64,000 nt of DNA from Cyanobacteria bacterium SZAS LIN-3 (GTDB taxonomy: Bacteria > Cyanobacteriota > Vampirovibrionia > Obscuribacterales > Obscuribacteraceae): assembly GCA_018266215.1 (NCBI GenBank), contig JAFEAV010000026.1:1-64000 (forward strand), written 5' to 3'. The stretch's first letter is position 1. Each line of letters starts with the position of its first letter. The translations under genes and the position numbers were made by a program. Of the stretch, positions 51,135 through 59,460 are shown piece after piece. The notes under the pieces were generated by a model that had not been told where the DNA came from, did no database searches, and saw nothing but the letters and a program-made list of their open reading frames with translations.

Positions 51135-52190
51135 CTAGCGATTGGCTATCGTGATGACCTGCACCTGACTCTCCGTCTTCATTTCCTCCGTTTCCAATTT
51201 TTCGATCATCGAGCCCAGCCTGTTTGTGATGGCTGCGAAGGCGCTGATGCCGTTAAACTGATTGATGAGCACGGTAGCGCCGTGGAAGACCGCGGTGAAA
51301 GCCAGTACTCCCTCGGTGATGGTGCCGAAGGGAACCTCACCGGCGAAGTAGCTGGGTGCGATAATCACGGCCGGGATGAGCGGCATGAGCAGGTTGAAGG
51401 CCGTCGTAAACAGCTGAATATCCTTGTTTACGGTCATGATATTCATCAGAGTCGAAATGACGGCGGAGAGGCAATATTGCGATTGCACCACCGCCGGTGT
51501 GGCCGGTTGGGCGCCGGTTGATTTGACCAGTTCACCGCGAGCTTCGGCCAGCTTTGCCCTGAGGTCCGCTTCAGTTTTCATCTGTTGCGAGCTCAGGCCA
51601 ATCAAGCTTTTGCCTATATGCGAAACGATGACCAGGCCAAGGCTGGAGTAAAGAATGACGGTTATCGAGAGTGTTGGTGAAATCACCCACAGCACGGTGA
51701 TAAACGTGCAGACGTTGATGGTGGCATCCAGTATCGAGATGAACAGACCCAATGAGGCATTGCAAAACGAGTCTACGTCCTGCGTCAGGCGCTGTTCGGG
51801 ATTGTCGATTTCGTGAGCGTCTTCAATTGCCAGGCCGGCCCGGTCGATAAAGTATTTTTCGATCAGGCTCTCGGACAGCCATTGCCGCCAGATCAATGCC
51901 AGGCGCGTGCGCAGGAAACCATAGAAAACATCTATCGGCACCGTGGTCAAAATGGCCAGTATGGACAGGACCAGGTACAGGTAGAATGAGCCCAGATTTT
52001 TCTGCTCGATAGCTGTCATGAAATGGCCGGCGTTCTGGTTGATGAAAACAGCGACGACCGCCTTTGCTGCCAGGAGTACGAGGATGCTGACCAGGTGTGC
52101 GAGACCGACCTTGCTCTTGCTTGAGGTCCAGAACGGCTTGCCCACCCGTATCAGTCTTCTCCATGGCATATCTAGTAGTATGTTGTTCAT
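51135..52190 (-). CDS. ABC-exporter-like membrane domain without ATPase (ABCD/SbmA-like)
   Basis: 351 residues, five to six membrane helices. The segment around WRQWLSESLIEKYFIDRAG and the following NPEQRLTQDVDSF are typical of the ABCD/YddA/SbmA membrane domain. The gene ends soon after the last helix, with no Walker motifs, and no separate ATPase is adjacent. SbmA/BacA peptide transporters also lack an ATPase and use the proton gradient, so that is the likeliest relation. ATG at 52190, with no clear ribosome site. Confidence 0.75.
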   Translation of the reverse strand: MNNILLDMPWRRLIRVGKPFWTSSKSKVGLAHLVSILVLLAAKAVVAVFINQNAGHFMTAIEQKNLGSFYLYLVLSILAILTTVPIDVFYGFLRTRLALIWRQWLSESLIEKYFIDRAGLAIEDAHEIDNPEQRLTQDVDSFCNASLGLFISILDATINVCTFITVLWVISPTLSITVILYSSLGLVIVSHIGKSLIGLSSQQMKTEADLRAKLAEARGELVKSTGAQPATPAVVQSQYCLSAVISTLMNIMTVNKDIQLFTTAFNLLMPLIPAVIIAPSYFAGEVPFGTITEGVLAFTAVFHGATVLINQFNGISAFAAITNRLGSMIEKLETEEMKTESQVQVITIANR

Positions 52191-52286
52191 GGTAAATGTC
52201 CTTCGAAAAAAGAGAAAATAGGTGCTACAGCCGCGACAAGCCGAGGCCGGTCCGGTGCACGTCCTTGTGCGCGCTCAGAAGACTAT

Positions 52287-53939
52287 CTAGTTAGCTCCTG
52301 GGTTCTGCGTAGCCGGGAAGAATTTGGGTGATGGGACGGGAATGCCCCGTTCAAGCTTGTCAATCAAGCTGAGCAATTCAGCGTGGTTGTTGACCTGATA
52401 AGGTTTCATATCCCTGCCGTCTACGATGATGGAACGCACATAGGGATGTTCGTCTCCCTGCGTGTCCAGAATGCCGACTGCATAGTAAATGTGGCCGTTG
52501 CGGATGAGAGGCCGCGGTTCCACTTTCATGTTGTTGGTCCAGTCAGCTTCCCAGTTGGCCGGCATGGAGTTGGCCATGGCCTGCACTGGACCGTTGAGCG
52601 TGACGTTTGTCGGTACCACATACTGGCGGCAGTGGCCGGTGGAAGCATCGAAGAAAAGCAGGCTGGCTAAGGCCTTGCTTTCGTTGGCTGCGGGCTCCAG
52701 GGCAATTACTTCCTGCCAGCCGATGCCTTCGTAGACTTCGATGTATGGTGCCTTGTTGAAATGCGGATTGCTGGTGACGTTTGGTTCACTCACCCGCAAT
52801 TCGTGGTTTTTAGAAACGGTTCTGCCCCAGATGCCGCCGTTCCATTTGGCGTAGATTTCGGCATAGGTGCGAGCCAGACGTGTCGGGTAGAAAGGCACTC
52901 CCGGGTATTTTTCGGCAGCGCTAGCGGCACTCATGTCGTTAATCAAGCCGTAGTGATTGACGCTCAGTACACCGGCCAGGTAAGGCCTCATCACCCCGGT
53001 TACTGTGGGCGTGTAGGAGACATAGGGGATGAGCATGACGATACTGCCGTCATCATCTCTCCAGTACAGGGCCTCTTCCTGTTCACTGAAGGGATTGTGC
53101 AGAGCAAAAGCCGCTTTTATCACCCAGCTGTTTGGTCCGAAGAGGAAAAATCCGTTTAGCCCGCCCGCTGGTGCGCTGTTGCGCAGTATGTTTGTGGGAT
53201 CGACTGTGGCCACGTCAAATACCGTGTCACCCAGGAGGTTGTACCAGATGCCGGCATCTTTGCCTTTGAGGTGGAACGAGCCTTCCCAGCATTCCTTGCC
53301 GCCGGAGTCGCAGGGTGCCATGTGCGGCAGCGAGACATAGAGGCGGTTATCGTGATTGGAGATGCGCAGATAATCGAGTGCCCGTGCTTGCGGCAAGAGG
53401 CGGAAATTGTCCATGTCGGAGTTGGGCAACTGTTCGATTCTCTCAGGTGCCAGTGCTTCGGCCATCGACCATTCCACTACATCCTGATTTTGAGCCGATA
53501 GCCAGGAGCCGCCGGCGATGCCCAGGGCCAGCAGCCAGACAGCGGTATTGGCCGCGACTTTGCTGCCGGTGGACCACTCCTGCCGACGACCATGAAAAAA
53601 TATCGCCCAGCTCAACAGACCAGCCGTAAGAGCCGAACCCCATACCGGTAGCCAGTGCCAGGCGGCAAGGGTATAGGTGTGGATGAGCGGCAGGGCAAAG
53701 ACGCAGATGAGCACATACAAGCCGGCATAGGCTATTGTGGCGCTCAGGCCCCAGAAAAAGCGACTTGAGGACGCTGCCCTGAAGGCCAGGACAAATGCGG
53801 TTATCAGGGAAACTATCCATCCCCAACCCGGCTGGAAAAATGCCAGGGTAATGAGGACGGATATGGTTAAAATGCGCGCCACATACCAGGATCCTTTGGG
53901 GCGTGGTTGCGACGCCGGGGGCGTTTGAACTTTATTCAT
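52287..53939 (-). CDS. Membrane-anchored protein with large outer domain, unknown
   Basis: 550 residues. Four to five helices in the first 150 residues, then a large (about 400 residue) soluble domain, beta-rich by eye, with repeated Trp/Tyr motifs and paired cysteines (PCDSGGKECWEG). The ending is Pro-rich (IPVPSPKFFPATQNPGAN). It could be a sensor or an enzyme of the cell envelope, but I recognise no family. Confidence 0.75.
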   Translation of the reverse strand: MNKVQTPPASQPRPKGSWYVARILTISVLITLAFFQPGWGWIVSLITAFVLAFRAASSSRFFWGLSATIAYAGLYVLICVFALPLIHTYTLAAWHWLPVWGSALTAGLLSWAIFFHGRRQEWSTGSKVAANTAVWLLALGIAGGSWLSAQNQDVVEWSMAEALAPERIEQLPNSDMDNFRLLPQARALDYLRISNHDNRLYVSLPHMAPCDSGGKECWEGSFHLKGKDAGIWYNLLGDTVFDVATVDPTNILRNSAPAGGLNGFFLFGPNSWVIKAAFALHNPFSEQEEALYWRDDDGSIVMLIPYVSYTPTVTGVMRPYLAGVLSVNHYGLINDMSAASAAEKYPGVPFYPTRLARTYAEIYAKWNGGIWGRTVSKNHELRVSEPNVTSNPHFNKAPYIEVYEGIGWQEVIALEPAANESKALASLLFFDASTGHCRQYVVPTNVTLNGPVQAMANSMPANWEADWTNNMKVEPRPLIRNGHIYYAVGILDTQGDEHPYVRSIIVDGRDMKPYQVNNHAELLSLIDKLERGIPVPSPKFFPATQNPGAN

Positions 53940-53997
53940 ACTAAAACCTTTGTGAATGATAGGTTTTGATTGCTTCGCCGGGAGCTAATGCCCGGGG

Positions 53998-54261
53998 TTA
54001 GTAGCAGACTTCTCTATGACCGACCTCGTAGCCGTCGCGGTCGAATACCGGGACGACCTGACAGTAAGACCGCATCGGTGCTCGCTGCCGTCCGGGATAA
54101 GGACGCTCGTAGCCGGAGTCGTTGCGAAACTCCTCTTGATCGCCAACTGCTCCTCCAATGGCAGCGTCGGTGGCACAGCCGCTCAGTAAGAGCATGGCCA
54201 TTAAGGCCAATGCCGTCAGGAACGGTCGACTGATTCTTGCGAATGCATGATTCGATTTCAT
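53998..54261 (-). CDS. Small lipoprotein, unknown (87 aa)
   Basis: Signal peptide with lipobox LLSGC, so it should be lipid-anchored. The mature part is short and Arg/Tyr-rich, with CQVVPVFDRDGYEVGHREVCY at the end, where two Cys may pair. GGAAATT precedes the ATG. It follows the large lipoprotein gene by 43 bases. Confidence 0.75.
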   Translation of the reverse strand: MKSNHAFARISRPFLTALALMAMLLLSGCATDAAIGGAVGDQEEFRNDSGYERPYPGRQRAPMRSYCQVVPVFDRDGYEVGHREVCY

Positions 54262-54304
54262 AATTTCCGATTGATTGAATGGTTTGGTTGTGGCTTCCTG
54301 CCGG

Positions 54305-55795
54305 TTAGTAGGCCCGTCCCGGTCGGATGCGCAGGTTGAACATAAAGCTTATTGGGTTCGAGCCGTAGATAGGCTCCAGTTCCGCCGGTACGACATAGCC
54401 TGTGATATCCAGACCCAGGCCGATGCGCCACTCGGGAGAGACATAAACATCTCTGGCATAACCGCCGGTGAAGGCACAGATGGTGCTGTTCGATGCCGGA
54501 CCTGTTTCCAGGCCGCCTGCGGCAGTGCCGGTGAATTCCTGAGCCAGGCCCGGTCGACCGTAGATATTCATATCGCTCAAGCCCGGCTTGTTGACGCATT
54601 CGGCTCTGCTGTAGAGATAGTTGCGGTCCAGGAAGTTGACGGTACCTTCAAGCAGAGCGCCGCTGAGAGTGCCGTATTTGTCTCTGTTGTGACCGAGTAC
54701 GGCTGAGGCGGCCAGATAGCCGTCCTGGAAGCGTTTGGAATACTCGGCAAAGGCCGTGTAGCGGTCCATGTTGCCCGGTTGTGTCCGTTCGGCATTGTGC
54801 ACCGAACCGTAGGAAGCGCCCAGCACCCAGTTTTCGTCAAGCGCATACTGTGCTCGCACCGACCAGCTGTCGAAGCCGCCGGCTTGAATGCTGAAGCGAT
54901 TTTCGCCCGGTTCCTGTCCGTGGAAGGCCGAGGCCCCAAGGCGCAGCTTGCCCACGTCAAAACCGGCGCTGAAGACGCCGTTGGTGATGTGGCCGGCATC
55001 CTGGCAGTGGTGGCAGAGGGGCACGGCCGGGTTTTCCAGAGCGGAGGCTCGGTGCATAAAGGCTGTCGGCCCCTCTTCTCTGTCTCCGGGCAGGCCGAAG
55101 TAGAGATAATAGCGAAAATTTTCCGACAGTCTCTGTGTGAAAGCTACCGAAAGTTCGGAGAAAAAATTGTGTGGATGCTGGGCGTCGACAATTTCTCTGC
55201 CGCGGTATGTCTCTCCTGTTTGAAACAGTTGGGGGAAGCCTCCAGCCGGGGCTGTGAGGGGTTCGGCCGTGAGCATGGCGCGAAACTGAAAGGCTGAGTT
55301 TTCCCAGACCGGCACTTCGCAGGAGCCCATCAGCCAGTTTTGCGATTGCACTCTTGTGACACCGCGCGGCCCACCCTGGCTGTCGAGACTGAGCTTCAAT
55401 TCACCGTGAGCCATACACTGGGCTTTATCTTCGAAGAGATTGAAGTGCCACATGTAGCCCGGGGTATCGGCCGGCATAATGCTGGTGCCCGAACCGATGG
55501 CGTTCATGCGCTCGTAGGGACCGCCGAAGTTGGAGTGCATGGGTGCTGCCTGGAGCAGGTCCCCTCCCTCTTCGTGATGGTGCATGTGGTGCATATCGTG
55601 CATGTCCATGTGGTGCATATCGTGCATGTCCATGTGGTGCATGTCATGCATGTCCATGTTTTCCATGGACTGGTCATCTTTCCCGGACGGCTCGACGGCT
55701 GGTTTTGGTCCATTGGTGGCGCAGCCTGAAAGAGTCAGCAGGAGAATGCCGCCGCTTATCAGGGCCGGGAATTGTTTGATCTGGATAGGGATCAT
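54305..55795 (-). CDS. Outer-membrane lipoprotein with Met/His repeats
   Basis: 496 residues. Signal peptide and lipobox LSGC (Cys25). Residues 47-74 are three near-identical repeats of MDMHDMHH plus a His run, a metal-binding pattern like those of copper-handling proteins. The rest alternates amphipathic strands ending in the aromatic-rich C-terminus typical of outer-membrane beta-barrels. A CHHCQDAGH motif offers further metal ligands. I infer a role in copper or silver handling at the outer membrane. No copper pump is in the window. Confidence 0.75.
   Translation of the reverse strand: MIPIQIKQFPALISGGILLLTLSGCATNGPKPAVEPSGKDDQSMENMDMHDMHHMDMHDMHHMDMHDMHHMHHHEEGGDLLQAAPMHSNFGGPYERMNAIGSGTSIMPADTPGYMWHFNLFEDKAQCMAHGELKLSLDSQGGPRGVTRVQSQNWLMGSCEVPVWENSAFQFRAMLTAEPLTAPAGGFPQLFQTGETYRGREIVDAQHPHNFFSELSVAFTQRLSENFRYYLYFGLPGDREEGPTAFMHRASALENPAVPLCHHCQDAGHITNGVFSAGFDVGKLRLGASAFHGQEPGENRFSIQAGGFDSWSVRAQYALDENWVLGASYGSVHNAERTQPGNMDRYTAFAEYSKRFQDGYLAASAVLGHNRDKYGTLSGALLEGTVNFLDRNYLYSRAECVNKPGLSDMNIYGRPGLAQEFTGTAAGGLETGPASNSTICAFTGGYARDVYVSPEWRIGLGLDITGYVVPAELEPIYGSNPISFMFNLRIRPGRAY
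55583..55654 (-). repeat. Three tandem 24-bp repeats in the Met/His lipoprotein gene
   Basis: Units 55583-55606, 55607-55630 and 55631-55654 encode eight residues each. The first two are identical, the third differs at two bases. Such in-frame repeats can expand or contract without frameshift. Confidence 0.9.
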
Positions 55796-55835
55796 AGCTA
55801 ACCTCGGACGATAAAATTCAAAGAGCGCGACCCTT

Positions 55836-56375
55836 TCAGGTCCAGTAGTGCAGGCAACTCTGCCAGTGGGGCAAGTTTTCTTTCAGCCACTCTTTGGCCC
55901 GGCGCTCAGCTTCTTGATGAGCCCGCCATTCGAAAAATTGCCGGGCGTGGTCGCCGTCGTTACCGAAGGCAATCCAGTCGGTGGCAAAAATCTCTCTGGC
56001 CCCGTCCATGATCAGCATGCGCACGCTGGTATTGTCCTGCGAGCATTGCACTGAAGTGGTATACCGCCTGCGCAGAGACAGGAAGGAGCGGGTGGCGCGA
56101 AAGTCCTGACAGAAGTAAATGTCTGCGCGGACATAGCCCTGCGGATCGACCAGCTCCTGCCAGTGCGGATGCCGGGATTGTCTGACGTGCCAGCCCTCAG
56201 GAATTTCCACTCTGTACTTGTACTTATTGGCCTCGCCAACGCGGTTGATGCCCCATTGGGCCAGGTCTGTCCAGTCGGCCAGACGGATTTCTTTTGGTAA
56301 GTCTACTGTCTGGACCTGATTGGGACCGACTTTGTCGCTGCCCGTGGTGTCGTTGGGTAGTTTAGTGTTTGGCAT
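55836..56375 (-). CDS. Unknown soluble protein (179 aa)
   Basis: The centre reads VEIPEGWHVRQSRHPHWQELVDPQGYVRADIYF. That pattern (P-x-G-W, then H-x-x-L-V-D-x-x-G and an R-A-x-I-F-like end) occurs in a poorly characterised small domain seen in many bacteria and phages. No signal peptide. CAGGAGG precedes the ATG. It is upstream of the lipoprotein gene by 40 bases. Confidence 0.65.
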   Translation of the reverse strand: MPNTKLPNDTTGSDKVGPNQVQTVDLPKEIRLADWTDLAQWGINRVGEANKYKYRVEIPEGWHVRQSRHPHWQELVDPQGYVRADIYFCQDFRATRSFLSLRRRYTTSVQCSQDNTSVRMLIMDGAREIFATDWIAFGNDGDHARQFFEWRAHQEAERRAKEWLKENLPHWQSCLHYWT

Positions 56376-56609
56376 AGAGCCTCCTGGATGAATGTGCTGT
56401 TGAAAAATTTTTGCCGCACTAAATCTCTGCAGGCAATCTGCAGAAGGAAGTAGAAACTGGCAAGAGGGGTTGGTTTTAGAGACTTTGTTTTACTCGATAG
56501 GCAGGTTGAAATAAGTGAGTGATACATCGAACCTAGCACCATCGCCCGCCCGTTCCCAAGAGTTACTGTGGGCAAGGAGTAGATCTGGAGCGCTTTTCCT
56601 TGAGGTTAG

Positions 56610-57770
56610 CTAGCGAGAATGTGCCGCTTCCGTGGTGTGCCCGGGGACACTTGTCGGCTCGCTAAATTTGCCCTCGTCAAACTTGAGATTGGCGAAAATC
56701 TCTTCCAGTGCCGTGGGCAGTCGGTCCTGCGAGTATGGGCGACGGCGTGCCGCCAGCAAAAGCAGTGCTTTTATGCCCCGGTCTCTTGCGCTGCTGAGGG
56801 TGTCTCCGCTCAGGAGACCATGCTTTTCAAAAGCCTCAACAGCTGCCGTATAACCTGACAAAATCATCTGCCATTTTTCTCGCCTGGTCATGATGAATTT
56901 AAATGAGCCATACAGCGGCGTTGACGGCCTGACGACAATGCGACTGTGATTGTCGGCCAGGGGCGGTCCGTCTTCACGCAAGCTCTCGCGATCATCGCAA
57001 ACGGTGCCGAAGACTTTGTCTATCAGCTGGTGCAGGGTGCTCTTGTCTTCGCCGACGTTGACCACCACTAGAAATGAGTTGTGCATGGGGAAAAGTTGCT
57101 TCGGTACTGATATGGGACAGCGTCCTTCCGGACCCAGCCCGCCGTCGATTAGCAGATGTTCTTCGCCGCTCTCGCTCGTCCAGGGTATGGGATCGAGCAG
57201 CATCGGCACGGCGCAGGTGGCCCGGACAGCGGTGCCCAGGTCGATTTTATTGCTTCCGCTTTTGATCAGCGCGCCGTCTTCCTGTTCCTGCCAGATGCCC
57301 CCGGCGGTGAAGACAATTTTACGCTGGCGCGACAGAGCTGTGGTCCAGAAGACCTCCGGCCAATGTTTGATGCGCTCATTGAAAAAGTCACCGATGGCGG
57401 TGGCATCAAGTGCCCCTACCGGAGGTGGCGGCTCAATGGGTTTGGGGTCGCGCAATACCTGAGTGAGGAAAGCTATGAGCGAGACGCGACGCTTGACGAG
57501 TTTGTTGAAGTCAGTGTCCAGCACGAGTGAAAGTAAGGCGCTGGCGTCGGGGTTGGCGCTGATCAGGGCGGTGGGGATGGAGCCGCCGCTGACGCCGCCA
57601 ATTGAGCGGAAGCGACGGAAGTCGGCTTGAGCCAGGGCCAGGAGGACTCCGGTACCGAAAAGGATGGCTCGCGAGCCGCCGGTGCCGACGAGGAGATGGA
57701 TATCTTTTGACGATGACGTGGTCTGCTCGGTCCGGGAGACCGAGGAAAGGGGATGTATTGTCTGATTCAC
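56610..57770 (-). CDS. Patatin-like phospholipase
   Basis: 386 residues. Patatin Ser-Asp hydrolases cut acyl chains from phospholipids. The oxyanion loop GTGGSRA (29-35), the nucleophile Ser61 in GVSGGS and the Asp of the IDGG motif are present. I use the GTG at 57770; a TTG 23 codons upstream has no ribosome site. No signal peptide, so it probably acts in the cytoplasm or reaches the membrane peripherally. Confidence 0.88.
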   Translation of the reverse strand: MNQTIHPLSSVSRTEQTTSSSKDIHLLVGTGGSRAILFGTGVLLALAQADFRRFRSIGGVSGGSIPTALISANPDASALLSLVLDTDFNKLVKRRVSLIAFLTQVLRDPKPIEPPPPVGALDATAIGDFFNERIKHWPEVFWTTALSRQRKIVFTAGGIWQEQEDGALIKSGSNKIDLGTAVRATCAVPMLLDPIPWTSESGEEHLLIDGGLGPEGRCPISVPKQLFPMHNSFLVVVNVGEDKSTLHQLIDKVFGTVCDDRESLREDGPPLADNHSRIVVRPSTPLYGSFKFIMTRREKWQMILSGYTAAVEAFEKHGLLSGDTLSSARDRGIKALLLLAARRRPYSQDRLPTALEEIFANLKFDEGKFSEPTSVPGHTTEAAHSR

Positions 57771-57925
57771 ATGAGGTCTCTGATTGAGTTTGTTTGAAAT
57801 GGAGCAGAGGTGCTCGGGGAAAAGAAAAGTGAAGGGCAAACTGACTATGACCAGTTGCGGTGCTTCTTTCCAGCAGACCTGAGCAAAAAGCGAATCTTAT
57901 AAGCTAATTAGTCTCACATATGCCG

Positions 57926-57959
57926 TTGCAGGCGCTGCCGCGAGCGGGCGCACCTGCAA
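57926..57959 (-). terminator. Hairpin after the first MocR-like gene
   Basis: Arms TTGCAGG / CCTGCAA with a further CGC/GCG inside, 53 bases after the MocR-like gene's stop. No T-run. Possible terminator. Confidence 0.4.
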
Positions 57960-58011
57960 GAGTCCCGCCGGCGATCGTAGCAGGCGGCCTGAATTGGATG
58001 AAAGTCCCGAG

Positions 58012-59460
58012 CTAGGCTTTCAAGAGAGCGTGGAATTTTTCGATGCGCGCCCGAAAGTCGTCCTCTTCCATTGAGGCAAAAGGTATGACATATTCTCGGG
58101 CCCTGGGCTCACCTTGATAAAACTTCCTTGTCGCTTGTAAGGGCAGGTTACTGCGCACAGCCGCTTCTTCGATGGAGAGTGAGTCGTAGGTTTCGTTGAA
58201 GCGCACGAGCAGGTCGAGGCCGGCGCTTTCCGGGGCAGTCCAGACTGAATCTACGAAAAGTTCTTCCAGAAGATTGAGGACGTTTTCCCGGCGGCTCGCA
58301 TAGCGCGAACGCTGGCGGCGGATTTGTTTTTCCAGATGACCTTCGTTGATAAAGTCGGTTACGGCCGCTTGCTCGACCATTGAAACATCGCGTTCCACCA
58401 GGCTTTTGGCTGCGCTCATGGCCTCTACCAGTGCCTCGGGGACGACCATAAAACCAATGCGCGAGACCGGTGCCATGACGTTCCAGAGGCAGGAGAAATA
58501 GATGGTTCGGTCGTCGCAGTCCATGCCTTGCAAGGACGGCAGCGGTCTGCCGTCGTAGCGAAATTCGCTGTCGTAATCGTCTTCGATGATGTAGCACTTG
58601 TGACGAGCGGCGTATTGCAGGAGCTGTTTGCGGCGAATCATGGACATTACGGCACCGGTCGGTGCCTGATGTGAGGGCGTGACGTAAATCAGGCGCGGTG
58701 GTGTTTCCAGGGCCTGCAGCTGATCTACCAGGAGTCCCTGGCTGTCTACTCCAATAGGGATCAGGGTGGCGCCTGCCGCCAGCAATTGTTCGCGGGCGGC
58801 GGGAAAGCCAGGGTCTTCCATGGCTACGGTGTCACCCGGATTGAGGAGCAGTCTGGCAATTAAATCCAGTCTCAGGTTGCGTGAGGCAAAGGTGACCAGA
58901 CGATCTTTCGTCACTTTGACGGCGCGGGCCCGGATGAGATAGGAGGTGTAGGCTTCGCGCAGCGGCGAGTAACCGAATGGTTCGGGCACGTAGAGGGTTT
59001 CCTCTTCGGTTGCCGCCTTGCAATGTCTGACCAGTAAGTCGCGCCAGGTGGCGAGTGGAAATTCGCGCAGCACCGGACCTGTGTAGTTGATTTTAAGGTC
59101 CACTGCGCCGCAGTCGAAGCGGCTCTGCAATGTCTGTGCGAAGCGCGAGAGATCGGCTTCTCTTTCCACTGTTATGCGGGCCGGCAGGTCGGCGGATTTT
59201 CCCGGCAGGTGCGGGGCGACCCGGCTGCACGAACCCATCTCGGCAATGACATAGCCCTGGGCTGAGAGTTCGTCGATGGCGCGGGCTGCTGTGGAGCGAG
59301 AAATTTGCAATTCGCGGGCAATGTCACGCACCGACGGCAGCACAACATCGGCGCCGATTTGATTGTTGATGATGGCCTGTTTGAGAGCTTCGGCAATCTG
59401 TCGCGAAATGGGCAGCGTCGAAGCGTTGTCTTTGACCAGTTCAAATTTATCAACCAGCAT
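58012..59460 (-). CDS. MocR-type regulator lacking the PLP lysine
   Basis: 482 residues: a GntR-type winged helix (about 10-75; LPSVRDIARELQISRSTAARAIDEL), then an aminotransferase fold-type I domain. Most cofactor-site motifs are there (YVTPSHQAPTGAVMS; EDDYDSEFRYDGRPLPSL), but the lysine that binds PLP is replaced: the stretch reads FSCLWNVMAP with Asn327, where the neighbouring paralog has Lys336 (SFWKVL). It may sense ligands without forming the usual Schiff base. The ATG at 59460 has AGGAGG and overlaps the upstream gene by 11 bases. Confidence 0.88.
   Translation of the reverse strand: MLVDKFELVKDNASTLPISRQIAEALKQAIINNQIGADVVLPSVRDIARELQISRSTAARAIDELSAQGYVIAEMGSCSRVAPHLPGKSADLPARITVEREADLSRFAQTLQSRFDCGAVDLKINYTGPVLREFPLATWRDLLVRHCKAATEEETLYVPEPFGYSPLREAYTSYLIRARAVKVTKDRLVTFASRNLRLDLIARLLLNPGDTVAMEDPGFPAAREQLLAAGATLIPIGVDSQGLLVDQLQALETPPRLIYVTPSHQAPTGAVMSMIRRKQLLQYAARHKCYIIEDDYDSEFRYDGRPLPSLQGMDCDDRTIYFSCLWNVMAPVSRIGFMVVPEALVEAMSAAKSLVERDVSMVEQAAVTDFINEGHLEKQIRRQRSRYASRRENVLNLLEELFVDSVWTAPESAGLDLLVRFNETYDSLSIEEAAVRSNLPLQATRKFYQGEPRAREYVIPFASMEEDDFRARIEKFHALLKA

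Noticed and set aside
51135..52190. Frameshifted full ABC transporter
   Set aside because: No Walker A or signature motif is visible in the other frames downstream; the next gene is an unrelated protein.
55583..55654. Three 24-bp repeats as a possible CRISPR
   Set aside because: They are directly adjacent without spacers and in frame with the Met/His repeats of a lipoprotein.
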